A DNA stretch of 64,000 bases from Homalodisca vitripennis (GCF_021130785.1 NC_060213.1:94666501-94730500); one strand, 5' to 3'. Shown: positions 12,564 through 25,102, numbered from the stretch's first letter. Numbers and translations: made by a program. Notes: generated by a model not told the origin, from the letters alone.

Positions 12564-13390
12564 TCGTTTACTACAATAAGAAAACGTACTCTAACTTGAC
12601 ACAACGTACATATTTATAGTTTACTGAGAGATACATGTATATATCGCCTAGTAATAAGGAACACAATATGATGAAGTGTACTAGATATATCATATTTATT
12701 TAAGTTAGTAGATAACAATGCTAACTTAATATACCCTACAAGGACTCCGTTTTTCCTGAGATGCATCTCAAAGAAAGAGACATACATGGTCTATATTATA
12801 TAATCCTAGGATAAACAAATACTTCAATATATGACATATAAATGACATATGACATGTTTAAATATTACATAGCTAATATAACATTGAAGGAAAGTAACAT
12901 ATATCTAACATAGCATGTATTAGCACGGCAATATTTCTCATTAACAAACTATAATGCCTTGATTTGGCAACTTATATTATGATCATAATAATGACTATTG
13001 ACAATAAGCACAAAGAAGGGATATTACATATTCCTCAGAAACAAAGGTGCGTAGTATATTTTTGGATTTATAATAAATTAACATAATTTCGAACCTTATT
13101 TAAGAACACTAAAGATTAACATGCTTAGTAAAAAACTATTACATAGAGCTTGGGAAATACGACACACCATCGAGAGGCCAATAAAAGATTTCTGTAAATA
13201 AAAACCTTAGGCATAAATATGTATTAATTATAAAATATTAACCTAAAATGTATATGTAACCTGTAGATATTAAATGTTAGAATTCTGACACCAAAAAGCT
13301 AACTACAACCAGAGAAACCAGTCTACAAGACACCAATCTACAAGACACCGGTCTACAGCACTCTAACCGTCCCGACCACCCACGAGACAG
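12564..13390. other. Non-coding spacer inside the LTR element (copy A)
   Basis: About 830 bp of AT-rich sequence between the integrase and env-like remnants, without a supported frame. A CAAGACACC-type short repeat (TCTACAAGACACC, then a second unit) lies at about 13322-13352. Env-bearing insect elements normally express env from a spliced RNA, so this could include an acceptor, but none can be assigned. Counterpart in copy B: 52948-53766. Confidence 0.4.
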
Positions 13391-14432
13391 ATGAAGTCCT
13401 TACAGCACTTCCTACTACTACTACTGACAGCACTTGCCATGCCTCTTTTTACCAACTTTGCCAGCACATCAACCCACAACACAGGAGAACCCAATAAGCC
13501 TCTAGTACAAATCTTCACAGGAACGTACTTTACTCCAATGCCTCAGACACTACTTTATATCAGTTCCATCCCTATCATATACAAAAGTCCTTTCAACACG
13601 CAACATTTACCTAAAAACGAACCCTCTCTAAATTTCTGCCCTAAAAAACCTCAACAACTCTCAAACCTTATGCAAGATACACAAAAACCTTTCCAAATTA
13701 CAAACCCCCATACATCAACAAATGGTAGCAGAACACCTACCATTCATCCAAAGACAACAACCAGATAGAAACAGAAGATCGCTCACGTTCGTCGGAGATT
13801 TCTTCGAATTGTGTTGTGACATTGCGACAGAACACCAAATACATGACTTGGTAGACAACATAGGAAGATGTCTACACAGCATTCTCAACACAACAACACT
13901 ACCTACTCTCCGAGCTACCTGCGTATTCACCTGCTTCAACGAAAACCCGATGCCTTTAGTAACACAAGTCTCACCGAACAAATTTCTTGTAACAAATATC
14001 CAAACAAACCTGAAAATAGTATGCTCACATCAGAAGACCCATCACTACATCCAAAAACCGAACAACACAGGTACTCTAGAAATCATCCTACCCTGTGAAT
14101 GCTCTCTACACCACGAAGAATTAACACTTATAAACACAGTAATACCACGTGGTTCCAAAAACCCTGACAACTATCAAATAACACATCTTCTGCCCATTTC
14201 TTGGTCAAAAGTTCACTCTATAATTATATTACCCGTCGAATCAGAAACAAGACAAGAATTACAACATCTCCATGAAATCTTAGATGAAAACTGGACCTTA
14301 TCGACACCCACCTACTTCGTTCACAATATACAAAGACAACACCACTTCCACCTAAAACACATCAACAACACGGAACTCATTTTGTACATTTTATTAGCCT
14401 GGACTTCTATATTAACACTACTTCTTTTATAG
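13391..14432 (+). pseudogene. env: env-like gene remnant, frameshifted (copy A)
   Basis: Two overlapping frames (13391-13768 and 13722-14432). The first begins with a signal-peptide-like leader: a short charged N-terminus, a leucine run, then small residues. The second carries a basic RNRR site followed by SLTFVGDFFEL, which has the look of a furin-type cleavage site plus fusion-peptide start. It then has several cysteines and ends with one hydrophobic membrane-anchor-like segment. Leader, basic site, hydrophobic start and C-terminal anchor fit a retroviral/baculovirus-F-like envelope of an insect gypsy element. The frame changes between leader half and cleavage-site half, so the gene is broken. 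The family is inferred from layout, not from an alignment. Confidence 0.65.
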
Positions 14433-14521
14433 CCCTCTACTTCATCCTCTAATGAGATGCTATTACAAATAAAATATGTGTTGGTTCATTTGAGGGTGTT
14501 GTATTGCTAATCCAACCTATT

Positions 14522-15708
14522 TAGTTATTTATTTATTTCAACGGTACACACCATTTATACAAATAGAATAGTACAGAGTAACTTAGTGTTTTAGTTTTAT
14601 ATATAAGTACAACAGTAACAAGAATATGACTAGGATTAATAAATACTACACAACAATAACAAAATATGAAACAAATAGATACATTACTTAACGAATGGTA
14701 ACAAAAACAATATTGAATTAAACTAGGAAAATAAATAACAAGACTGACATTAGTACCTATAGGCTAGCTGGCTAGCTAAATTACATATCAAATAATGGAA
14801 GCTACCTTACATCTAAAAGACACAACAGATTCATTATAAAAGTCTACATGAGTAGCAATATCACTTCCAGTTCTCAGGAGTCTAGAGAGACCGCTGTGGT
14901 AGGAGTAATAAGTCGAACGATGGCGTCTTTGAAATATCGTTCTGGAACGGGTTCCTCTTCAGACAGAGAGATCAACACTGCTGAGTAGAACCGGGCAGTC
15001 AACCAATCCATTTACTAGCTTGTATAACGTAACCAAGTTAGTGATTTGACGCCTCGAATCCAGTGGACGGAGAGCAAATTGGTTTTCAATCTCAGCAATG
15101 GGAGTGCCAAAATAGTTCCAGCCAAGCCGGCAGCCAAGCATCCTGACAAAGCGTTTCTGTACGTTGTTTAGACTGTGTACATGGTTGAGTTGATAAGGCG
15201 ACCAGATAATAGACCCATACTCAAGAATAGGGCGGACTAGGGCTTTGTACAAGATTACCATAGAGTATGGCGAGACGAAGTGTTTAGTTGATCTGAAGAT
15301 GAATCCAAGCAACGAGTTGGCTCTAGAAACTATATGCTGTATGTATGGATCGTAGGGACTGAGAGAAGATGAATGGAACACACCCAAGTCCTTGAATTTA
15401 ACAACTCTTCTCAGTGGAGCATTATCCAGCAAATAGTCTATTAAGATGATGTTAGAACTACGTTTAAAAGATAGTACAACACATTTGCCAGCATTCAGCT
15501 CCATACCATTAGAACTGTACCAGTTAACGATGTTATTTAGTGAGCATTGCAGGGCTTTACCATCAGAATGAACCTTATCAAAAATCTTTATGTCATCAGC
15601 ATATATGAGGAAGTTTGAAAGTATAATCCCATGGATGTCATTCATAAAAATCAAGAAGAGTAAGGGACCCAAGTGGGACCCTTGGGGACCCACTAATCCC
15701 TTGGGGAT
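14522..15708 (-). mobile_element. 5'-truncated non-LTR retrotransposon nested in the 3' LTR (copy A)
   Basis: Minus-strand LINE fragment of about 1.19 kb interrupting the LTR. Its 3' end faces 14522 and ends in a tail made of AAATAAATAAATAA-type repeats. A short TATT duplication flanks it (14518-14521 and 15709-15712). It contains only the end of the reverse transcriptase and the downstream region, a typical 5' truncation. Its position inside the LTR orders the events: gypsy first, LINE second. It is present in both large copies. Confidence 0.85.
14959..15693 (-). pseudogene. Jockey/CR1-like reverse transcriptase C-terminal fragment (copy A)
   Basis: A 244-codon open frame without internal stops. 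It starts in the RT palm (GPQGSHLGPLLFLIFMNDI), includes the catalytic YADDIKIF box about 30 residues in, then LNAGKC and the LGV block. It continues into the region after RT with LYKALVRPILEYGSIIW and VQKRFVRM, characteristic of Jockey/CR1-type LINEs. The RT fingers and the endonuclease are missing, so it cannot be functional. In copy B the same region has several frameshifts. Confidence 0.85.
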
Positions 15709-15793
15709 TATTATTAAATCCTCTCACAGCAGCCCCTGCTCACAATACATTATATTATTTCACAACCTTAATCTAAACAAAACCAACCTTACA

Positions 15794-15859
15794 AACTACT
15801 AATATGAACACAATATTACACACAGTATCACATTAAAAAGCTCAACATTTATAGAAAAT
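15794..15859. repeat. 66-bp direct repeat, right copy (copy A)
   Basis: Exact repeat of 10171-10236. It abuts the end of the 3' LTR (TTACA, then AACTACT), while the left copy is preceded by TTAT. Confidence 0.9.
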
Positions 15860-16735
15860 GGAATTACATTTAAAAAATTTTAATGTGTCTAAACATCACT
15901 AATTAAAAGGATCTTAAATTTTATAAATTATACAGTGCGAACGTAATAAATCTTTAATTATAACATACTATACTACCTTTTTTAATTATGACGATGAATT
16001 TATTGAATTAATTAGAACTATAAAATTATATTATTTTAAGTCACGTATGGAAAAGGTTCTAAAAGGTCTAGAATGTATTATGTTGTGTAAAAGGCGGCAG
16101 TTAAGGGATTTGACGAAGTCTGCGATGCGTGTTGTACGTGCGTTGAAACTCTAACAAAGAGAAAATAGACTTATTTGCCCTTTGCTGAGGATGGTTTCAT
16201 CCATTAAGACTGTAGTGTTCTGTCTACTGTCGTCTGAACTGTATATTTGACCTGATTTTATTCAACAAATGTAGTAGTCTTATAATCTTTTATGTAAACT
16301 ACTGATTATGGAAAGGTTAAAATGGAACAATCTAATCTAATTGAGGAAAGGTAGAATTATGCCATGGTGTGTTTTGCAAAATATGTTTCGTTGAGACTGG
16401 ATTGAAAAATTTAATTCTACACACTCTAACATAATTATATAAATTAAAGTTTGACAAAACTTTAAGTGTTTTATTCCCTTAGCAGAAAAAGAAATTGTTC
16501 AAGCTAACTACATCTTAGGCTCCTATGATTAAAGCAAAATCCATATATAACTCTTATTTAATTTAAAATTTAACATCTAAATATAAGCCACCAGGCTATA
16601 GTAAGGATAGGTATATAATAACGTGTTTAAGCACTAACACTAATTAGTCCCATTAGTATATATAATATAACATCAAAGATTGTTATATTTATATTTATTG
16701 CATTCTACAATACAGTTTGTTTATACAGGGTGAAT

Positions 16736-17050
16736 AAAAAGTTGAACCCCTACCCCTCCATTTTGTTAAAAAATTATTTTTCCGGTATCTCTGGCAATTA
16801 TTTTGCATGGCAAAGAGATCTCTAGTTTTAACAATTGTATTAGGCTCTTTAAAATAAGAGATTACTTGCGAGGTGTTTTAAACCATTTCACATCTTTTAG
16901 TTGTCCTCAAAATCCTGCATTTTTGGTAGATTTAAAACATTTTTAGAATCACCAAGTAAAACTTTCTTTCCTATTTCCATCACTACTAAATGGAAGGTAT
17001 CTATTTAGAACATTATAATAGACGTTTTAGAACAAAGTAGGTACACTCTG
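16736..17050. mobile_element. Possible short MITE with CAGGGTG ends (copy A)
   Basis: Starts TA-CAGGGTG and ends CACTCTG, a near-complement of its start; copy B (57124-57457) has the exact complement CACCCTG. The end motif equals the first bases of the mariner at 57726. A clean TA duplication on the right is lacking and the inverted ends are only about 7 bp, so this is tentative. Confidence 0.35.
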
Positions 17051-17267
17051 TTTTATTCTTAACCATTGAATTGTGTACCTATAGTCGTTGCAGATATTAT
17101 CAAGTATAATTTGAATGTATCGCGTAACTGAGGTTATTTTCTGAATTTTAAGTCTATAACTCATTAAAATCTTTATTTGTATTGTTGACAGAAAGAAAGG
17201 CAGATAATCACAAAGAAAATAAGCTGTATTTCCTAAAAACACTCTAAATAACATTTACTTTGTGTAT

Positions 17268-17390
<123 letters not shown>

Positions 17391-18230
17391 ATAAAATAAA
17401 AGTTAGATCACTGTTTACAATAAAACCATTCACAACCAAAACTTCTACGACAACAGATGAACAAAAACTGATAACTCTTCAACAATAATAATTTGATTTC
17501 CTTTGTCGAAGAAAAGTCGGAGCAGAGTAATCAACGCTTCGAAGGGTAGTTGGTGCCCTTTAAGTGTTTTATTGTTTTACTTGCTGTCATTTTCATTTAT
17601 TACGTATTGTTATTGCTGTTAATGTTGTTTTATTACCTTAGCGTTGTCAAAAACTATCACTCAAGGGGCTGTTTTATTCCATTTCTAACTCTTGATCTCT
17701 AAGTCTAAATGACCGTACGATATCTTACGAAATAAATAACCTATACACTTCAAATATCTAGGAAGCTCTATTTGTATGTAAGCAACATCGAGTTGATTGC
17801 AAAAAAAGAAATTAAATTAAATTTACTTTACTCATATTAGATTTCAAAGGTTAAATGCATTACATGTTGCCTAGATATTGTAGTACATATATCAAATTTT
17901 GTAACTTGGTGAGTAAAAGAATATTGATTCAACAGTGTTTTGAAACCCAAACTATGAAGACAATTTTCAATGCATTTCATAACGCTCGTAAAGTAGTCAC
18001 ATAGCTTAAATATTCCTCAAGTTTAAAATCCTATCATGCACTTACGTTGTCTTAGCCAAAGATTCGAGAAATACCCAGTGAAAAACTATTCTAAAAAGTA
18101 TTCTGATCACAAGTTTTTCTACAACAAGCCTGGATGCGATAACCTTTAACGATATTTTAATGCCGTAAAGAGTTTTATTTAGTTTAAAAGTTCAACATAT
18201 TTTAACTTGATTTAAATAGTTAAAAGTGAC

Positions 18231-18419
18231 CTGTGAAAATTAGTTTGAAACAGGATAATCTAGAGATTCAGTTTTAAGAACGAAATAATTAACAACTACA
18301 CAGCACAGACAGTTATTTGAAATAAATAAGTCCTTGACTTGCGTACATAAAACTTTTAATATTAATAATTTTTTATCTTACAATTTTGTCAACGGATCTT
18401 TCAAACTCCTTACACCAAG

Positions 18420-18512
<93 letters not shown>

Positions 18513-18559
18513 GTGAGTGTGTGATTTTACTGTGAGCTTGGATTCAAAAAAGTTAGCAA
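18231..18559. other. Segment present only in copy A
   Basis: Copy B joins the flanks directly at about 61004 (…AAAAGTGAC|AAGATTTTAACAAGCC). The segment includes the TA/TG microsatellite. A deletion in copy B near the unstable repeat is the simplest reading; insertion in A is not excluded. No inverted ends are seen. Confidence 0.8.
18419..18510. repeat. (TA)n(TG)n compound microsatellite
   Basis: About 14 TA units running into about 32 TG units, then TTGTGAGTGTGTG. It lies inside the block absent from copy B. Confidence 0.98.
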
Positions 18560-19892
18560 CACGATTATAACAAGCCATTGTTTTGAATTTTGTAAATTAA
18601 AATTTACAATTTTATTTTATTATGTTAAAAAAATTTTGGAATATGTTAAAAATTAGAACTTTCTACCTTTGATGGTTGTTTAGTAAAAAACTAATATAAT
18701 AAACACATAAAGACGGACGGGCGGAAAACAATGCATTTTAGGACATACATGTAAAGGAACGTTTTGGTTTATTCTAACCCTTGGAACAACCTCCTGTAGT
18801 CTGTTGGTGTATTTCAGTTACACTCTGTATATATAGGATTACAGTAAAAAAGTGAACTTTTAAAAATATGTTTTTTATAGATTCACATTAATTGGGAAAA
18901 GTTTTTTAACGTTACCAAATATTCCTGTGATTGTTACATTTTAAAGTGTTTGGATTTATATTTTAAAAACTTTTATCAAATAACGAAAATGTGTATCTTA
19001 TTTTAGTCATTATAAAGTAAAGTATTGGATGAAATATATTTATTTGCACCGTAACTCAAGAGTACTGATGCTTAGTGGTTACTAACGCAAATTCCTGGGT
19101 GCTAAAACAACAACACACTGTAGTATGAATTACAAGAACCTAATTATTATTTTTATACTTATGCTTTTATCTATACTGTATGGTTATTCGGAAGAACTGT
19201 ACAGAAATACATAATCTTTATTTTCGGTTTACCTGTATATTTGATATCAAAGCAATCAATTATTTCTCAACAATAATTCAGAATAATTTAGATATTAGAC
19301 ATGGCTGTTCATTACGTGGGATTTCATAACGAAATAATTATTGAAGTTGCATTTCTGATAAGTTATTTAATGTAGAGGCATGGGAATGTAAGAGTAAGTC
19401 CACTTGTAACATTATGTCCCACATGACTTGCAACTATTGGATTTACAAGTAACAAAGGGTCTTGTTACATTGACTGAGGGCCTCAGGAGTCTGACGAAAA
19501 CTAACTAATGTATGCTCTGGAGTATTAGTTAGGGTCCCTTGGTATCCTTGATAGACTGAGCTATCACCCTGTAACTGTCTATACTTAGTATCTAATATAG
19601 TATAAATATTATTGTCTAGGAAACATTACTCTTTGCTTTGTGTTTCACTGTAGGTCACTCTTATTGCGTAAACCAAATTGTCCCTTGGGTTCAGACAAAC
19701 TCTATGTCTCTTTATGTAAAAAACTACTTTTTTTATTACACTCATCACCATAACCCAACACACCTCTACACTTTTCACCTCTGAGTATTTTAAAATGTAT
19801 CTCATATAATTACTTTAAATTATTACTGTATAGTATCTTACAAGTATAACGTTAATTGTCGATAAAAGTCAAGCGTTTTGCTAACTATGTTA

Positions 19893-20759
19893 ATTACTAT
19901 ACTCCTTGAAATTGTAGATGATGTACTTTATGCCACATAGATACTTAATCTTTTGCAGTTTAACTTCCACATAACAATAATATATCCCCAAACAGACAAT
20001 CCGATGCCTCCTTTATTTTTCCTAGGTAAATCATATCCAAATATTATTACATAATACATACGTTGCTACAGAAACTGTTACACATACATAACGTAAGTAA
20101 AGAATCCTTTTTCTGAGGCCTTAATGCACTCTTAATGGCTTTAGCTTCTAACTACAAAACCTAAAGATTTTGATCTCTAATTGGAGACAGGAGTCGTGTT
20201 TTAGGGAGCAGATCATTTTAGTAGATATTACTACATAATTTTTGTATCTAACAATAAATTAATATGAGTAAATTCATGTGACTGAGACTTTTGTCGGTTA
20301 CAAATTCAAAGACTAGTGGGGTGGAGCCTCAAATAAGAATCTTTTGTTCTGTCCTTTGTATGCCTTAGTAAGTTAAAATAGCTATGGTAAAAGAGATGGA
20401 TAAATTCAATTTTTCCAGTTATTAAATATGACTATATGCTATACTTACTTTGCATAAAACATTACTTTAACGTATCATATGTATTTTGCTTTTGAAATGA
20501 ATATAGGAATTTGCTTAACATTTGTTTTCAAGTTTAATCATTTTGTAAAAGTTGTAAGGATAAAATTTAATGAAATGCAAATTAGACGTTACAACAATAG
20601 ATATGTCACGGCTCTGAACAGGAAACTCAATGCACAACTTCCTTATTCGAAACTAAGGTGTGAAGCCTAAGAGAGCGCTAAAGACTTCCACATCGACAGT
20701 GAGTTGGTTTTTTACTAAAATTAGAATAAACTTGTTTTAATAAATTATAAGCTAGGATA
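19893..20759. other. 867-bp segment present only in copy A
   Basis: Copy B reads straight from CTAACTATGTTA to GTATTTTGAGG at about 62314-62315. The extra block lacks terminal inverted repeats, a target duplication or an A-tail, which favours a deletion in copy B. A 63-codon frame inside (20479-20670) has no recognised feature. Confidence 0.8.
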
Positions 20760-21937
20760 GTATTTTGAGGCCTATTTTTTAAGGTCTTTATATTCTATAA
20801 ATATAATTACTCAAATTCATGAAACGTTTAGATTACAAGTGACAACATGATCGATCAAAGCCAAAGACCTTACAGACCTCATAGATCGTAAAATATGAAG
20901 GTTTGATAAATTTAATTTGCATAAAAATAGTAACCACAGAGTGATTATAATAATGAGAATACGTCATGGTATGTTACGTATATAATCATTTTGACCTTTA
21001 AAATATTAACTATTAAAACATGTTTTTATTTAAATTTGTTTACATTGCTTTCGGTGTTGTGCAGCGAGATTTTTTAACTCTGTTCCATATGAAATTCTCT
21101 GGTATTTAATTTGGAATACAAGGAAAATAAATGTTGATGGAAATTCAAGGACACCAATCTTTAAAGAAGTTTATTCACGAATTAATTTCTTTGTTACACT
21201 CGATAACCATTGTGCTACATACAACACAGTGGTAATAAGTAAAAGTAAATTTTTTAAAATGTACTTATGATATTATTCTATAAGAAAATATATAACGGTT
21301 TAGTCATATTTTTTTTAATTCCTAATTTTAACGTAAATTTATCAAACCATTGTTACATATTATTATACTAGCATATTAACGAGAAATATATAAAGAGAGT
21401 AAGGGAATAAAATAAATTTGTGCCACAAACAAAAACAGAGTTGAGATTGAAGTAGATAGAATGCGAATCAACCTAGTTCGTTGAATGAAAAACGGAAATT
21501 AAAACCTGGAAAGCGAAGAACAGTTCACCGTGAACTTTTCATACTTGTTTTGTTGTTCTGTATTATTTTCATGGATGTAACTTTAGCTGAGTACAACTTC
21601 TGTTGAGTCTAAAAGTCTATTCATTTAAACATGTTTATTTTTTGAATAGTTAGATGATACATTAATGCATCACGTTGGATTACTTATTGGCTACATATTA
21701 GCAGATAATTCGACTACAGAAATGTTGAAAGAAAATTCACTGATACAAAAACTAGAATAAGTTATATGGCGCCATATGCCAATCCATTGCATTTGTTTAG
21801 GTGTCATTAAAGTCTATCCTACAGTAAACTGACACAATTTCTTTTTGTTTGTCTCAGTATATAAAAAAATAATTTGTTAATTCGATGAATTTTAATCAAT
21901 GGTTATGAGTTGTTATTTTAAATATTTGTTAGCTTAA

Positions 21938-22556
21938 CCCTAGAACACTACCGTGTTTTGATATACTTTTGTTACTACCGATACGTAACTTTTACTTTAG
22001 CATGTTTATTTTTGTTGTTTTAGGTTATGTAAAGGTTTATTTTCATGCCTGTGTATTGTTGTGTTTGTGTAGTTTCTTGCCTATGTGCTTATTTAAGGTG
22101 ATGATGCGTGTGTTTAAGCGTGTGTGTGCGTGTATGTAATGCGTGCATGTGTGATAAATGATGTTTTCCTAATCTTCATATCTGCAATGCCATAAAAAAC
22201 TCATCCTTTCCAAAAAGCCTACAAATTGTCTACTAACTCCAAGACTTTTTACTTACCAAAAAGAACCTAATATAGTTTTTAGTTTACTTATTTTACTATA
22301 CACACTTATACGTAAAATATACGTATTTTTTATCAAGCAATACTACCGCTACGTAAAATTGACGCATGGTCTAAATAAAAAATAAATATTAGATAAGAAA
22401 AAGAACTACACACGCCCTTACACTTCGGAGGACGAACGACCATTGATCAGTAGAAGCAATGCCCAAAGCTTAAACCGGAAGGTTGGGGGGGGAGAGTAGG
22501 TGTGACTATAAACATGACGCGTATACGTAAAACTTACGCACGGTAGTGTTCTAGGT
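21938..22556. mobile_element. piggyBac-type MITE, 619 bp (copy A)
   Basis: Flanked by TTAA on both sides (21934-21937 and 22557-22560). Terminal inverted repeats are CCCTAGAACACTACCGTG and, inverted at the right end, ACCTAGAACACTACCGTG: 17 of 18 match, the terminal base being mutated. TTAA targets and a CCC start are hallmarks of piggyBac elements. There is no transposase, so it is non-autonomous. The interior has several TACGTAA/TACGTATT motifs near both ends, possible subterminal binding repeats. Also present in copy B from 63519. Confidence 0.9.
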
Positions 22557-23694
22557 TTAATCTTCATGATAAATGCAATTTTTTAATTTAATAGTAAAAA
22601 CAGAACTAACAATACATTTGTATTGAGAATATGTTTTCAAAACTATTAGTAAAAATTTTATTCAACCAACATGTTAAAATACATATGTGTTTTATATAAA
22701 GAATTTCCAATTTAACTTTCTGTTCTAAATAAATACTGCTAAAGTAAGAATTGAAAATTAATGGGCATGAGCTATAGTTATTTACAAGTAAAATGTGTAG
22801 GATAAACATATTTTCATTTAAATAATAACCACCTATTTAAATTCAGGTGTAAATTAATAAGTAGTGGGAAAATATTCAAGTCTAACTGATTCCTCGTGTC
22901 CTGAAAGTAACTGTATTGGAAGAAACACTACTTCAAACCGACTGAACCAGAGTTAAGTAGCTGGCTTGTTATGTAACAAAAATGATGTTTTTCTAATTTA
23001 CCATGATTTTAAGTTTATCTTTTGAACATTAAGTTGTCTGCCTGTTCTTCTACCTGTACGTCTGTTTGAGTAATAACTCTTTATATAAGGGTAAGCTTTA
23101 AACCCTCTAGAGATAAACGTATCTGATTATAAAAACAAAAAATAGCAATGGAGCTTAAAATAATAAGATGTTTTACAATTCGCTTACGATAAACGTTGAT
23201 TTGTAAGAGAAAATGTAGAATAAACAATTTGTTAAAAAAACCACAGCATACTCTAAATTTATCATGTGAAATTTTTCAGTAAGGTACCAACACAAGTGGT
23301 AATATTAATTACTTTGTAAGATTATTTGGATTCTTGTAATGATAGATTATTGTATTTTAACCAGATAGATCGTTATATTCTATCGGGTCTTCAATCTCCT
23401 TTTAAAAGATATACTTATATTGTTACACGACTGTTTCATTTCGAGTAATGTATTTTCACCACTTGGATAAATATTCATGTTCGTTTATAATATCACAACT
23501 TCAATATATTACGCATATGTGTAATATTATAATGAATTTACGGGAGTTAACATGAAAATTTATTTCCTACTAGCAGAGAACATAATTTTCAGTGTGGCCT
23601 GTCCTGCATGTCATTCGTGACAAATAAATAACATAAGAAATTTGTCGTAAGAAAAAGGCACTATATGTTTTTTTTTATTGCCTTAGATTTGGTT

Positions 23695-23840
23695 TTATTA
23701 CTCCCTTATATAAAAAGTCCGTTGTGGGCGACTGTAGAAATCCGGCTCAGTATAACCTGTCTGTGACGTCACGAGTCACGGTACTTGGCAATTGCGTACA
23801 AATCACCTGTTAAAACATGTGTTGGCTTTACTTTTACTTA
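23695..23840 (+). repeat. Dispersed repeat family, member 2
   Basis: Shares with 6470-6600 an upstream CTTATATAAAAAGTCCG-like block, a TGACGTCACGAGTC block, CGGTACTTGGCAATTGCG and ACAAATCACCTGTTAAAACA. It is clearly diverged. It lies in the unique interval, so it is independent of the large duplication. Confidence 0.6.
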
Positions 23841-24469
23841 TAAATCTTTTATAAAACTTAAATTTATTTAATTAGCTGAGATATGACACTCTCTCCTAGT
23901 ACTCTCCATAATAAAATGTTGTTAAGGTTGTCATGAATATAAAATTACACTTTTATAAAAATCATCCCTGTTCATGTTCTGTTAGTGTGAAGGTTTTGGC
24001 AGTATATTCAAATTATTTCATTTGTACATTAAAAACTACTTTTTTCCGTCAAAGTGGCTCGTAAATCTTTGGATGACGTATTTTCCTTAAGATATAAATG
24101 TTATACAAACCAGAATCAATAGCCTTTACCAATGCAAACAAATAAATATTCATTAAAGGTTCATCTCTGCTATTAGTTGTATAATATTGCTTATGTAAAG
24201 AGTTATTTGAATTTATATTTCTTATGTGTCAATCGTATCCAAATAATATGCACTGCACATAACTAAAATCGTTCCTCTTGATCTAAAACTGAGCCATATA
24301 ATAGTGATAGAATTTTAATTTAACTTAAATACATATATACATTCTAAGAAAGAATCATAAAAATTTCATTTCAAATTTAGGTACCGCTATAACAAAAGCC
24401 CTTTTTTGAACGGAAAAGAGCTATAGATAGATGTACTTCTTTAAACGCTATTTTTTATCTGTTATTGTT

Positions 24470-24665
24470 GTACCTGTAGCACGCAGGAACACGTAATAAA
24501 ACAGGGTTAAGTGTGATAGCGATAACCCCGACTGACATATTACGGACGAACACTTCCTGGTGTGATAACCTGCAGGATGTGTAATTGAATATAATTACAC
24601 TGCTGAGTATCACGCTACCAGGTGAGAAGTGATTGGTTGACAACACGCATGCTCGCCATAACTTA
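24470..24665 (-). repeat. Inverted dispersed repeat, left member
   Basis: On the minus strand this reads CTCACCTGGTAGCGTGAT … ACACATCCTGCAGGTTATCA … CGTCCGTAATATGTCA … TATCACACTTAACCCTG. The same blocks in the same order are on the plus strand at about 27865-28050. A minus-strand frame (24455-24751) covers it, and its partner gives similar peptides (FSPGSVIL versus FSPCSVIL; NYTSCRL versus NYTSYRL), although neither looks like a known protein. Confidence 0.7.
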
Positions 24666-25003
24666 CCTGCAAGTAACGGTATTTTGAATGTGGCAATTTT
24701 ACGTACTGATATAAGTTTTAAAGCACGGGTTAGTGCGTATTTGAAGTGCATGGAAATCGTTATTATAGTAATGTTATGGTTAAACCTGCTTTTATTTTAT
24801 GCAAGTTATTGAGACAATTTATTTTACACTTTCTTTGTTTTTAATGTTCTTTTCCTCTTCATTTTGTTTCACTTATGAAACTTTATATATTTATAAAGCC
24901 TTAATCATTATTCTTTCAATTTAAAGTCATTTATCTATTCTTTTAGCTTAAACTATTATTCGCTATGGATTATATATAACTGCCGTTTTGTAAATGGACA
25001 GCC

Positions 25004-25102
25004 ACCCCCCCCCCCCCCCACCCCCCCCCCCCCCCACCCCCCCCCCCCCCCACCCCCCCCCCCCCCCACCCCCCCCCCCCCCCACCCCCCCCCCCCCCCA
25101 CC
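25004..25102. repeat. Poly-C minisatellite
   Basis: Runs of about 12-16 C separated by single A, five or six times. It is translated artificially into a proline-rich frame. Such tracts are prone to sequencing error. Confidence 0.95.

Larger units (their letters stand above)
11010..15793 (+). mobile_element. Internally deleted gypsy-type LTR retroelement with env-like gene (copy A)
   Basis: A direct repeat of about 151 bp bounds coding remnants in the order RNase H tail, integrase, env-like protein, which is the order of env-bearing Ty3/gypsy elements (errantivirus-like). A putative primer-binding site follows the 5' LTR directly. The frame then enters the end of the RT/RNase H region almost at once, so gag, protease and most of RT are missing. 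The 3' LTR is split by a LINE. The LTRs are clearly diverged from each other, so this is an old insertion. No convincing polypurine tract precedes the 3' LTR, and no clean 4-6 bp target duplication is seen. Confidence 0.8.
14453..15793 (+). repeat. 3' LTR, split by LINE insertion (copy A)
   Basis: The left part 14453-14521 matches the first half of the 5' LTR up to AACCTATT. The right part resumes at 15709 (TATTATTAAATCCTCTCACAG) and ends near 15793. The gap is exactly the LINE fragment. LTR-LTR divergence is visible throughout, for example AACGCTTGCTCATAATA versus AGCCCCTGCTCACAATA. Confidence 0.7.
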
